A stretch of DNA of 6,946 nt from an uncultured Selenomonadaceae bacterium (GCA_910579115.1 CAJTSO010000046.1:1-6946); one strand, 5' to 3'. Positions 1 through 6,759 are shown, numbered from the stretch's first letter. Notes: a model not told the origin generated them from the sequence alone. Numbers and translations: made by a program.

Positions 1-1110
1 CTCTCCCCGGGCCAGCCGTCCGGCATTCAGCCCCGCCGCCAGTCCGGCGGAGGCTGACTCCAGGTACCCCTCCACCCCGGTCATCTGCCCGGCAAAAAAG
101 ACATTTTGATAGTTTTTCAGCTGATAGGTAGGCAGGAGGTGCCGGGGGGAATTTACAAAGGTATTCCGATGCATTACCCCGTAGCGGACAAATTCCGCGT
201 TCCGCAGGGCGGGGATCAGGCCGAAGACCCGCCGCTGCTCCGGCCACTTGAGATTTGTCTGGAAGCCTACCAGATTATAGAGGGTACCGGCGGCGTCATC
301 ATGGCGCAGCTGAACCACGGCATAAGGGCGTTCCCCGGTGGCCGGATTTTCCAGCCCCACCGGCTTCAGGGGACCGAACAGCAGGGTTTCCTTTCCTCTG
401 GCCGCAATGGTTTCAACGGGCATGCAGCCCTCAAAGTGGAGTTCCTTTTCAAATCGGTGAAGCTCCGCCCGCTCCGCCCCGATAAGCTCCCGATAAAAGA
501 CTTCGTACTCCTCACGGGTGAGGGGGCAGTTGATATAGTCGAATTTATCTCCCTTGCCGTAGCGGGAGGCGAAGTAGGCCGAGGTCATGTCAATTGATTC
601 ACGGGTAACGATGGGGGCCGCCGCGTCGTAGAAGTAGCAGGAGCGTTCGTCTGTCAGGCGGGCCACCTCCCCGGCAATGGCTCCGTCCGTCAGGGGACCG
701 GTGGCCACTACCACGATGGTATCACCGTCACCGTCGGGGATCGACCTCACCTCTTCCCGGCAGACGGTGATCAGGGGATGGTTCTCCAGCTCCCCGGTGA
801 CCCGGCGGCTGAATTTCACCCGGTCCACTGCCAGAGCTCCTCCGGCCGGTACCCGCGTCTCATCGGCGATCCGAATGATCAACCCATCCAGGGCCCGCAT
901 TTCCTGCTTCAGGACTCCCACCGCGTTCAGCAGCCCGTCGGCCCGAAATGAATTGGAGCAGACCAGCTCGGCGAAATCCCCGCTGTGGTGGGCGGGGCTC
1001 ATCCGGCAGGGCTTCATCTCATACAGCGTCACCGGGACCCCCTGCCGGGCTGCCTGCCAGGCGGCCTCACAGCCGGCCAGTCCGGCTCCGATCACAATAA
1101 CCTTTTTCAT
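1..1110 (-). CDS. trmFO: TrmFO, folate/FAD-dependent tRNA (uracil-54-C5)-methyltransferase, 3' end cut by the window edge
   Basis: TrmFO is a cytoplasmic flavoprotein that makes m5U54 (ribothymidine) in the T-loop of tRNAs, using methylenetetrahydrofolate as carbon donor and reduced FAD as reductant. The 370 visible codons open with a Rossmann FAD-binding loop, VIGAGLAGCEAAW (residues 6-18, GxGxxG at 8-13). ELVCSNSFRAD carries Cys51 and FEGCMPVETIA carries Cys229; these match the two conserved cysteines of the family. Further family signatures are MHRNTFVNSP (313-322) and FFAGQMTGVEGY (338-349), the latter near the second FAD-contacting segment. Family members are about 435-450 residues, so roughly the last 65-80 lie beyond the left edge. 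The start is ATG at 1110, only 4 bases after the topA stop. No clear Shine-Dalgarno precedes it, so translational coupling to topA is inferred. No frameshift or missing key residue is visible. Assignment is very secure. Confidence 0.97.
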   Translation of the reverse strand, partial: MKKVIVIGAGLAGCEAAWQAARQGVPVTLYEMKPCRMSPAHHSGDFAELVCSNSFRADGLLNAVGVLKQEMRALDGLIIRIADETRVPAGGALAVDRVKFSRRVTGELENHPLITVCREEVRSIPDGDGDTIVVVATGPLTDGAIAGEVARLTDERSCYFYDAAAPIVTRESIDMTSAYFASRYGKGDKFDYINCPLTREEYEVFYRELIGAERAELHRFEKELHFEGCMPVETIAARGKETLLFGPLKPVGLENPATGERPYAVVQLRHDDAAGTLYNLVGFQTNLKWPEQRRVFGLIPALRNAEFVRYGVMHRNTFVNSPRHLLPTYQLKNYQNVFFAGQMTGVEGYLESASAGLAAGLNAGRLARGE

Positions 1111-1114
1111 CAGC

Positions 1115-3418
1115 TTACTTTTTCGTTTTCTTGCCGGCGGTTTTCTTCGCCGGTGGTTTTGCGGATTCCCCCGCCGCCAGTTTCTTCATCCGCTGAGCCA
1201 CCCGGTCAAGCTCCTTATTTACCGGGTTATCCTTTCGGCTCTCACAGTCCGGATTGTAGCAATAGGCCACGGCGCGGCCGTTCTTGTAGCGGTATTGGAG
1301 CTGCAACCCGCCGCACTTGGGACAGGGCTCCTTCAGGGGCTTGTCCCAGGTGGTGAAACCGCACCGGGGATAATTGCTGCAGCCGTAGAACAGCCTGCCC
1401 CGATGGGATTTTTTCTCCAGCACGTCGCCGCCGCACTTGGGACAGCGGCAGCCGGTGGAAACGATGATGGGCTTTGTATTGCGGCACTCCGGGAAGCCGG
1501 GGCAGGCCAGGAATTTACCGAACCGTCCCTGCCGGATAACCATGTTGCGGCCGCACAGCTCACAGATAACATCGGTTTTTTCCGGCTCGATGGTCACGTG
1601 GCCGATGGCTTCATCGGCTTTCTCAATGGTGGCGTGGAAGGGGCCGTAAAATTCCTTCAGCAGGTCGTTGCGGTGAAGCTTGCCCTCGGCAATATTGTCC
1701 AGCTTTGCTTCCATGTCCGCCGTGAATTTCACATCCACGATGCTCCGGAAGTATTCCTCCAGCATATTTACCACCAGCACGCCCAGCTCTGTGGGGCGGA
1801 AGTGCTTCTCCTCCCGCACCACGTAGCCCCGGGCGATGACGGTCTCGATGGTGGGGGCGTAGGTGCTGGGGCGGCCGATGCCCAGTTTTTCCAGCAGGTG
1901 GACAAGGGAGGCCTCATTGTAGCGGGGAGGCGGCTCGGTGAAGTGCTGTTCAGGCTTTACTTCATGGAGGGTCAGCCTGTCCCCTTCCTTCAGCTCCGGC
2001 AGCTTCACATCCTTCTCCCGCTTGTCCTCGATCCCGGCGTAAACCGCCATGAAGCCCGGGAAGGTACGGACAGAGCCCGCCGCCCGGCAGAGGTACTTCT
2101 TACCGGCGGAAATATTCACCGCCAGGCGGTCGTAGACAGCCGGGGTCATCTGGCAGGCCACGAACCGCTGCCAGATAAGGCGGTACAGCTTAAACTGGTC
2201 AACGGAAAGGTATTTTTCGATATTCTCCGGAGTGTTGTTTACATCAGTGGGACGGATGGCTTCATGGGCGTCCTGGGCATTTTTGCCGGTGCTGTAGAAA
2301 TTCGGCTTTTCCGGCAGAAAATCGCCGCCGAATTTTCCCCCGATATAATCCCGGACGGCATTCAGCGCTACGGCGGAGAGGCGGGTTGAATCGGTACGCA
2401 TGTAGGTGATGAGGCCGGCATGGCCGGAGCCGATACGGATACCTTCATAAAGCTGCTGGGCAATCATCATGGTCTTGCGGGAGGTAAAGCCCAGCTTGCG
2501 GGCAGCGTCCTGCTGGAGGCTGCTGGTATTAAAAGGCGGGGCCGCTTTCCGGAGGACGGTATTCCTTTTGATTTCCTCTACCTTCAGCTTATCGGCATTC
2601 TTTTCCAGCTCCGCCTTGATTTTCATAGCGGTCTTTTCGTCGGGAATCGCCGGTACCCAGCCGTCATCCCGTTTCTCATCCAGGCGTTTGCCCTCTGCCG
2701 AAATGAGGGCCGCCGTAAAGAGTGGGGACTTTTCCCGGCGCAGGCGAAGGTCAACGGACCAGTATTCCTTGGAAACGAAGGACTCTATTTCTTTTTCCCG
2801 ATCGACGATGAGCTTCACGGTAACGGATTGGACCCGCCCGGCAGACAGGCCTTTTTTCACTTTTCGCCAAAGTAGGGGGGAGAGCTGATAGCCTACGATT
2901 CTATCGAGGAGCCGACGGGCCTGCTGGGCATCCACCCGCTCCATCTCGATGGGATGAGGGGCTTTTACCGCCGCCTGTATGGCCGGCTTGGTGATTTCAT
3001 TGAACACGATGCGGCAGTTATCCGCCGGATTTATTCCCAAAATATGGGCCAAATGCCAGGCGATGGCCTCCCCTTCCCGATCCGGGTCGCTGGCCAGATA
3101 AACTTTGTCCGCATTATCGGCCGCCTTTTTCAGATCCTTGATGATATCGCCCTTACCCCGGATGTTTATGTATTTTGGCTCAAAATCCTTATCCACGTCG
3201 ATACCAAACTGACTGCGGGGTAAATCTCTCAGATGGCCCATGGATGCCTTGACGGTATATTTTGAGCCAAGGTATTTCTCGATAGTCTTTGCCTTGGCCG
3301 GAGATTCCACAACCACCAGCGTCTTGCCGGCGGTTTTGTTTCCGGCGGCAGTTTTCCTTCCCGCCGTCCGGGAAGCGGTTTTTCTGGTAGTCGATGCTTT
3401 TGCGGATGCTGCAGGCAC
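1115..3418 (-). CDS. topA: DNA topoisomerase I (type IA) with lysine-rich tails at both ends
   Basis: This 767-residue enzyme relaxes negative supercoils by passing one strand through a transient single-strand break. The Toprim domain begins at VVESPAKAKTI (36-46, Glu38) and holds the metal-binding DPDREGEAIAWH (111-122; Asp111, Asp113, Glu115). The active-site tyrosine is Tyr339 in GLITYMRTDSTR (335-346). LGIGRPSTYAPTI (512-524) is also typical of type IA enzymes. Three C-terminal four-cysteine zinc modules follow: Cys619/622/639/645, Cys659/662/680/686 and Cys699/702/720/725. The start is GTG at 3418, fixed by AAGGAGGG at 3425-3432. That start adds about 31 residues rich in Lys, Arg, Ala and Thr before the usual N-terminus; the last 20 or so residues are also Lys-rich. 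Bacillus TopA is about 690 residues, so the tails explain most of the extra length. The gene follows dprA by 96 bases and precedes trmFO by 4. Confidence 0.98.
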   Translation of the reverse strand: MPAASAKASTTRKTASRTAGRKTAAGNKTAGKTLVVVESPAKAKTIEKYLGSKYTVKASMGHLRDLPRSQFGIDVDKDFEPKYINIRGKGDIIKDLKKAADNADKVYLASDPDREGEAIAWHLAHILGINPADNCRIVFNEITKPAIQAAVKAPHPIEMERVDAQQARRLLDRIVGYQLSPLLWRKVKKGLSAGRVQSVTVKLIVDREKEIESFVSKEYWSVDLRLRREKSPLFTAALISAEGKRLDEKRDDGWVPAIPDEKTAMKIKAELEKNADKLKVEEIKRNTVLRKAAPPFNTSSLQQDAARKLGFTSRKTMMIAQQLYEGIRIGSGHAGLITYMRTDSTRLSAVALNAVRDYIGGKFGGDFLPEKPNFYSTGKNAQDAHEAIRPTDVNNTPENIEKYLSVDQFKLYRLIWQRFVACQMTPAVYDRLAVNISAGKKYLCRAAGSVRTFPGFMAVYAGIEDKREKDVKLPELKEGDRLTLHEVKPEQHFTEPPPRYNEASLVHLLEKLGIGRPSTYAPTIETVIARGYVVREEKHFRPTELGVLVVNMLEEYFRSIVDVKFTADMEAKLDNIAEGKLHRNDLLKEFYGPFHATIEKADEAIGHVTIEPEKTDVICELCGRNMVIRQGRFGKFLACPGFPECRNTKPIIVSTGCRCPKCGGDVLEKKSHRGRLFYGCSNYPRCGFTTWDKPLKEPCPKCGGLQLQYRYKNGRAVAYCYNPDCESRKDNPVNKELDRVAQRMKKLAAGESAKPPAKKTAGKKTKK

Positions 3419-3424
3419 TGCAGT

Positions 3425-3432
3425 CCCTCCTT
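3425..3432 (-). promoter_or_regulatory. Ribosome binding site that fixes the GTG start of topA
   Basis: On the minus strand the sequence reads AAGGAGGG, six bases before the GTG at 3416-3418. This is a near-perfect complement to the 16S rRNA 3' end. It decides in favour of the GTG start, and so of the Lys/Ala/Thr-rich N-terminal tail being translated, over any start closer to the conserved core at residue 33. Confidence 0.85.
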
Positions 3433-3453
3433 ATATGTTATTGATTTGGGAGT

Positions 3454-3499
3454 ACCCCTCAGGCGGCTCCGCCGCCAGCTCCTCCGGAGGGGAGCCTGT
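3454..3499. repeat. GC-rich double-hairpin palindromic element between dprA and topA
   Basis: The 96-base dprA-topA gap holds a compact inverted-repeat block. Arm GGCGGC (3462-3467) pairs perfectly with GCCGCC (3471-3476) around a three-base loop. GCTCC (3478-3482) pairs with GGAGC (3491-3495), and inside it lies the perfect palindrome CCTCCGGAGG (3481-3490). Longer-range alternatives exist: CCCCTC (3455-3460) with GAGGGG (3487-3492), and AGGC (3461-3464) with GCCT (3494-3497). No T-run follows on either strand, so it is not a classical terminator. From memory, its layout resembles short dispersed intergenic palindromes seen in clostridial genomes; copies elsewhere cannot be checked here. If transcribed from the dprA promoter it would fold just upstream of the topA ribosome binding site. 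Confidence 0.6.
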
Positions 3500-3514
3500 T
3501 AGATCAATTGTCAG

Positions 3515-4645
3515 TTAAATTACTGTCTTTGTATAGCCGTGGCTGGCGTCAGACTCTGCAAGTCCTTTCATCTCCAGCTGCAGAAGGACAAAGGCAATAT
3601 TGGAGGCCTCGCCTTTCCCGTGGAGACGGTAAATAACGTCGTCGATAGTCAGGGGCGTATCTGTAAGAAGCAGGTCATAAACCTGCTTCTCCTCAGGGCT
3701 GAGCTTCGGCCCGGTTTCTCCCTTTGTCCTGGCTCCGGCCCCGTCAACCGGATGTACAAGCCAGGGATATTCGGAAATTATATCCGCCGCTGACCGAACC
3801 AGCTTGGCCCCCTGAAGGATGAGGCGGTTCGTCCCTTCGGAGGCAGCGGAGAAGATGCTTCCCGGCACGGCGAAGACATCCCGGCCTTCGCTGAGGGCCA
3901 GCTCCGCCGTTATCAGGGAACCGCTTCGTTCCGCCGCCTCCACCACCACGGCGCCATGGCTCATTCCGGCGATTATCCGGTTCCGCTGGGGGAAAAAGCC
4001 CGGCTGGGGCGTTGTCCCCGGCGGGTACTCGCTAATGACGGCTCCCCGCTGGGCGATTTCCTCCAGCAGCTTTTCGTGGCTCCTGGGGTAGGCCACATCC
4101 ACCCCGCAGCCCAATACGGCTATCGTCCGGCTCTCGGGGACTTTCAGCGCGCCCACGTGGGCAGCGCTGTCTATCCCATAAGCCGCGCCGCTGACTACGG
4201 TAACTCCGGCTCTGGCCAGCCCGCTGGCGATGACCTCGGCGGCTTTTTTTCCGTAAGGAGTCATCCGCCTGCTTCCCACCAGGGCCAGACAGATTTCTTC
4301 CTTCAGCAGACGGCCCCGGCAGTACAGCACTGCCGGCGGCTTATAAATCTCCTTTAACAGGCGGGGGTAATCCTCCTCGTCCAGGCCGACGAGCCTGATC
4401 CCTTTCTTATCACAGAGTTCCTTCAGCTCCTGGGGAAGATCCCGCCGTTTTTTTATATGAGCGGTCACGCTTTCCGCCTGGAGGACCGTAAGCCCGGCGG
4501 CCAAAAAGTCATTGACTGTTCCCCTGTCCCAGGCATCCTCCGGTGATTCAAAGAATTTCAGCACCCGGGCGAGGGAGACTCCTCCCAGCCCCGGAGCCTG
4601 ACTCAGGGCTCCCAGATAAAACTTTCCCGGCAACGCTCTCTTCAT
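3515..4645 (-). CDS. dprA: DprA/Smf, DNA-processing protein
   Basis: DprA binds incoming single-stranded DNA in the cytoplasm during natural transformation, protects it and loads RecA. It is widely conserved even in bacteria not known to be competent. The protein has 376 residues and looks complete. An N-terminal helical/helix-hairpin-helix-like region (about 1-75) is followed by the Rossmann-like core. Family motifs in the core are LALVGSRRMTPYG (120-132), SGAAYGIDSAAH (152-163), VLGCGVDVAYPRSH (177-190), GFFPQRNRIIAGMSHG (216-231), ERSGSLITAELALSEGRDVFAVPG (239-262) and EGTNRLILQGA (270-280). A C-terminal winged-helix DprA domain fits residues about 312-376. The start is ATG at 4645, preceded by GAGGGAG (4649-4655). 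It is the first gene after a good promoter and probably begins the dprA-topA-trmFO transcript. This order is common in Bacillota. Confidence 0.97.
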   Translation of the reverse strand: MKRALPGKFYLGALSQAPGLGGVSLARVLKFFESPEDAWDRGTVNDFLAAGLTVLQAESVTAHIKKRRDLPQELKELCDKKGIRLVGLDEEDYPRLLKEIYKPPAVLYCRGRLLKEEICLALVGSRRMTPYGKKAAEVIASGLARAGVTVVSGAAYGIDSAAHVGALKVPESRTIAVLGCGVDVAYPRSHEKLLEEIAQRGAVISEYPPGTTPQPGFFPQRNRIIAGMSHGAVVVEAAERSGSLITAELALSEGRDVFAVPGSIFSAASEGTNRLILQGAKLVRSAADIISEYPWLVHPVDGAGARTKGETGPKLSPEEKQVYDLLLTDTPLTIDDVIYRLHGKGEASNIAFVLLQLEMKGLAESDASHGYTKTVI

Positions 4646-4697
4646 AGGCTCCCTCTTTTAACGGAACAATCCTTCTTCCCACAGACAATCAAACCGT

Positions 4698-4726
4698 AAT
4701 ATACACAATGGCGGAAGAATTTGCAA
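4698..4726 (-). promoter_or_regulatory. Sigma-A-type promoter for dprA(-topA-trmFO)
   Basis: On the minus strand a -35 box TTGCAA (4721-4726) and a -10 box TATATT (4698-4703) are separated by exactly 17 bp. Transcription would start near 4690, giving a leader of about 45 bases before the dprA ATG. The promoter lies downstream of the tRNA terminator, so dprA has its own transcription start. A 17-bp dyad (4718-4734) covers the -35 box. Confidence 0.72.
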
Positions 4727-4801
4727 TACAAATTTCCATTTAATGAAGGAAAGCGGCTGAACGAGCGGCGGAATTCTAACCTGCAGCAAAAAAACGGCAA
4801 C

Positions 4802-4827
4802 AAAAAACCGCCCGGAGCTCCGGGCGG
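4802..4827 (-). terminator. Rho-independent terminator of the tRNA-Lys/tRNA-Glu operon
   Basis: Positions 4808-4827 are a perfect 20-base palindrome of almost pure G+C, with arm CCGCCCGG. In the minus-strand transcript it is followed at once by six U residues (4807 down to 4802), and after a short gap by a second U-run. It begins 8 bases after the CCA end of tRNA-Glu. The opposite strand lacks a T-run on its 3' side, so it acts on the minus strand only. Confidence 0.93.
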
Positions 4828-4835
4828 ATAACTGC

Positions 4836-4910
4836 TGGTGACGCATACGGGATTTGAACCCGTGTTCCCGCCGTGAAAGGGCGGTGTCTTAACCACTTGA
4901 CGAACGCGCC
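4836..4910 (-). tRNA. tRNA-Glu (anticodon TTC)
   Basis: The 75-base gene includes an encoded CCA (4836-4838). The acceptor arm GGCGCGT pairs with ATGCGTC with two G-T wobbles, and the discriminator is A. The anticodon loop CTTTCAC gives anticodon TTC (4875-4877), which reads GAA and GAG codons. The T-arm contains GGTTCAAATCC. The sequence closely resembles tRNA-Glu of other Bacillota. It lies 4 bases after tRNA-Lys and shares its promoter and terminator. Confidence 0.97.
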
Positions 4911-4914
4911 ATGA

Positions 4915-4990
4915 TGGTGATCCACCCGGGACTCGAACCCGGGACCCCCTGATTAAAAGTCAGATGCTCTACCAGCTGAGCTAGTGAATC
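4915..4990 (-). tRNA. tRNA-Lys (anticodon TTT)
   Basis: The 76-base gene includes an encoded CCA (4915-4917). The acceptor GATTCAC pairs with GTGGATC with one T-G wobble, and the discriminator is A. The D-arm is GCTCAGCTGGTAGAGC. The anticodon stem-loop TCTGA-CTTTTAA-TCAGG gives anticodon TTT (4955-4957), reading AAA and AAG. The T-arm CCGGG-TTCGAGT-CCCGG is perfectly paired. It is the promoter-proximal member of the two-tRNA operon. Confidence 0.97.
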
Positions 4991-5022
4991 ACATATATGC
5001 CGGCCAACGCCTGCAATGCGAT

Positions 5023-5051
5023 ATTATACGTAAGCAGCGAAAGCTTGTCAA
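5023..5051 (-). promoter_or_regulatory. Perfect consensus promoter for the tRNA-Lys/tRNA-Glu operon
   Basis: The minus strand shows TTGACA (5046-5051), a 17-bp spacer and TATAAT (5023-5028), identical to the sigma-A/sigma-70 consensus. Transcription would start near 5016, about 25 bases before the mature tRNA-Lys 5' end, leaving a short leader for RNase P to remove. The stretch just upstream (about 5053-5080) is AT-rich and could act as an UP element; it overlaps the 3' end of the phosphate transporter gene. Confidence 0.92.
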
Positions 5052-5067
5052 GGAAATTCTCTTAATT

Positions 5068-6063
5068 TCAGAAAATCTTTTGAACAAGCCAGTAGGCCAG
5101 CGCTCCCATCACCGCCGTACAGGGGATTGTAAGCACCCATGCCATAAGCATCTGCTGGGCCACGCCCCAGCGGACTGCCTTGAAACGCTTTGCTGTCCCA
5201 ACACCCATAATTGAGCCGGACACTACATGAGTAGTGGATACCGGCAAGTGCAGCAGAGTTGCGGAAAAAATAACTATCGAGGAATTGAGGTCTGCCGCAA
5301 AACCGGAGATAGGCTCCAGCTTGAATATCTTTCCGCCGATTGTTTTGATTATCCGCCAGCCGCCCATAGCCGTACCGATAGCCATTGCCGCGGCCGCCAT
5401 AAACTTTACGACAAAGGGAACTTCAAACTCACTGATGAAGCCGCCGGAAAGAAGCGCCAGGGTGATAATACCCATTGATTTCTGAGCGTCATTAGAGCCA
5501 TGGGAAAATGCCATCATAGCGGCGGAAATTATCTGCATTTTCTTGAACAGCCCATTGACGGCATAAGGGTTTGAGCCGCCAAACAAAATGAACAGTATAT
5601 TCATGACAATACAGCCGCTGACGATTGCTAATATCGGAGATACTACCAGGGAAAGAACGATCTTTCCAATGCCAATGAAATTCAGGCCGCTGGCTCCTGT
5701 CGAAACCAGCATTGCTCCGACTATGCCGCCAACCAATGCATGAGAGGAGCTGGATGGCAGGGCCACATACCAGGTGAGAATGTTCCAGATAATCGCCCCG
5801 CTGATGGCAGCGATGATTATCCTCTCGTCAATATGGCTTGCTGAGACAACAATATCGGCCCCTATTGTCTTGGCCACGCCGGTACTGAACATAGCCCCCA
5901 GAAAGTTCAGTACCGCCGCCATCAATATGGCGTTGTTGGGTTTCATCGCTCTTGTGGAAACTGAAGTAGCTATGGCATTCGCCGTATCGTGAAAACCATT
6001 GATATAATCAAATATCAATGCCAATACAACTACCGTCAGTATCAGGTATTTCACCTCAGGCAT
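5068..6063 (-). CDS. pit: PiT-family inorganic phosphate transporter
   Basis: This 331-residue integral membrane protein belongs to the PiT family (PF01384), which imports inorganic phosphate, or metal-phosphate, by H+ or Na+ symport. The family's two inverted repeats are visible. The first has DYINGFHDTANAIATS (19-34, the GANDVANA-like signature) and LPSSSSHALVGG (102-113). The second has FSHGSNDAQKS (186-196) and LPVSTTHVVSGSI (273-285). Hydrophobic segments run through the rest, for example 7-20, 82-100, 135-162 and 302-326. The length suits compact bacterial PiT proteins, which lack the large cytoplasmic loop of longer members. The ATG at 6063 overlaps the DUF47 stop by 8 bases, and GGTGAT (6069-6074) is a partial Shine-Dalgarno. 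Pairing with a DUF47 gene is a known arrangement for PiT transporters. The symported ion, and affinity for sulfate instead of phosphate, cannot be read from sequence alone. Confidence 0.94.
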   Translation of the reverse strand: MPEVKYLILTVVVLALIFDYINGFHDTANAIATSVSTRAMKPNNAILMAAVLNFLGAMFSTGVAKTIGADIVVSASHIDERIIIAAISGAIIWNILTWYVALPSSSSHALVGGIVGAMLVSTGASGLNFIGIGKIVLSLVVSPILAIVSGCIVMNILFILFGGSNPYAVNGLFKKMQIISAAMMAFSHGSNDAQKSMGIITLALLSGGFISEFEVPFVVKFMAAAAMAIGTAMGGWRIIKTIGGKIFKLEPISGFAADLNSSIVIFSATLLHLPVSTTHVVSGSIMGVGTAKRFKAVRWGVAQQMLMAWVLTIPCTAVMGALAYWLVQKIF

Positions 6064-6682
6064 ACTTCATCACCACACCGCGGATCATATCGGAAATCCT
6101 CTCGCAGTGGTCAAGGGATTCCTCAAGATTAGCCAGAATATCCTTCCACTTAATCAAATTGATGGGATCCTTTTCCCGATCAAACAGCATTGCCAGCTCC
6201 TGACGATAAACCCGGTCCCCTTCACTCTCCAAGCGCCCGATTCTGTGCGTGGCATCCAAAATCGCCAGCTGGTTTTTCTTAATATCTGACAACATATCCA
6301 AGGCCTTAATTATTTCCTCAGTGGACTCAATAATCAGCTTCGTCAACCTGACCGCTCCATCCATGGCAACTCCGGCCTTGTATACGACCAACATCTGCAG
6401 GGTGTCCTGCAGGATGTCAACACCGTCATCAAGCCCATTTGCCAGTGAATAAATGTCCTCCCGGTCGATAGGGGTGATAAAAGTCTGATTCAGCTTGTCA
6501 ATAATTCTATCATTTACATCATCGGCATGATGTTCCAAGCTGATGATTTCCTGCATTTTTTCTTCGCCCTTGTGATAATCCAGCATAACCTCGTCCATGA
6601 TAAGAGCGCCCTTATAAAAAAGTTTTGCGCTTTCAACGAACAGTTCATAAAATTCTGTGTCCTTCTTCTTGTAATTGAACAT
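6056..6682 (-). CDS. DUF47 / PhoU-like protein, likely partner of the PiT transporter
   Basis: The 208-residue protein is soluble, acidic and predicted all-helical. It matches the DUF47 family (PF01865), distant relatives of the phosphate regulator PhoU. PhoU-like acidic motifs recur: SLEHHADDVNDRI (48-60, with ExxAD at 50-54), ITPIDREDIYSLANGLDD (69-86), LESEGDRVYR (151-160) and LDHCERISD (190-198). In PhoU relatives such acidic clusters bind metal ions. DUF47 genes often sit next to pit, and the proteins are thought to modulate the transporter; the exact action is not established. The start ATG at 6682 has a strong AGGAGG at 6688-6693 with a 5-base spacer. The stop TGA is embedded in the start of pit (ATGCCTGA), so the two are almost certainly cotranscribed and translationally coupled. 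No membrane segment or signal peptide is present. Confidence 0.92.
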   Translation of the reverse strand: MFNYKKKDTEFYELFVESAKLFYKGALIMDEVMLDYHKGEEKMQEIISLEHHADDVNDRIIDKLNQTFITPIDREDIYSLANGLDDGVDILQDTLQMLVVYKAGVAMDGAVRLTKLIIESTEEIIKALDMLSDIKKNQLAILDATHRIGRLESEGDRVYRQELAMLFDREKDPINLIKWKDILANLEESLDHCERISDMIRGVVMKYA

Positions 6683-6732
6683 AGAAGCCTCCTGATATTT
6701 CTAACAACTTTCCTTCTTCAGCTACAGACAAA

Positions 6733-6759
6733 AGTATACCATATAGGGATTATTTTCAA
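6733..6759 (-). promoter_or_regulatory. Candidate extended -10 promoter for the DUF47-pit operon
   Basis: On the minus strand TGG-TATACT forms an extended -10 (TATACT at 6733-6738, TG at 6740-6741). A TTGAAA box (6754-6759) lies 15 bp upstream, a little close, so the extended -10 probably matters most. The start would be near 6726, giving a leader of about 43 bases before the DUF47 ATG. A second possible -10, TATAAT at 6801-6806, overlaps the end of the upstream gene but has only a weak -35 (TTATTG at 6824-6829). No terminator is visible between the upstream gene and this promoter, so read-through is possible. Confidence 0.55.

Noticed and set aside
106..597. Plus-strand open frame of 163 codons at the left edge
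   Set aside because: It lies wholly inside trmFO on the opposite strand, and the trmFO frame carries the family motifs and catalytic cysteines.
677..2389. Long plus-strand open frame (570 codons) antisense to topA and trmFO
   Set aside because: It is a shadow of two strongly conserved minus-strand genes in GC-rich DNA. Its translation is low in recognisable motifs, it crosses the boundary between two real genes, and I saw no ribosome binding site or promoter for it.
3454..3499. Palindromic block as a rho-independent terminator for dprA
   Set aside because: Neither strand has a T-run after the stems, and the downstream gene topA has no obvious promoter of its own in the remaining gap.
4642..4896. 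Minus-strand open frame of 84 codons between the tRNAs and dprA
   Set aside because: It runs through the body of tRNA-Glu, the terminator and the dprA promoter, so it cannot be a separate gene.
4836..4990. tRNA pair as an integration site for a mobile element
   Set aside because: Both tRNAs are complete, the DNA on their 3' side is a normal terminator and promoter, and there is no integrase gene, no duplicated tRNA 3' end and no phage-like gene in the window.
5053..5069. GAAATT/AATTTC inverted repeat as the pit terminator
   Set aside because: The stem is only six mostly A-T pairs and is not followed by a T-run on the minus strand.
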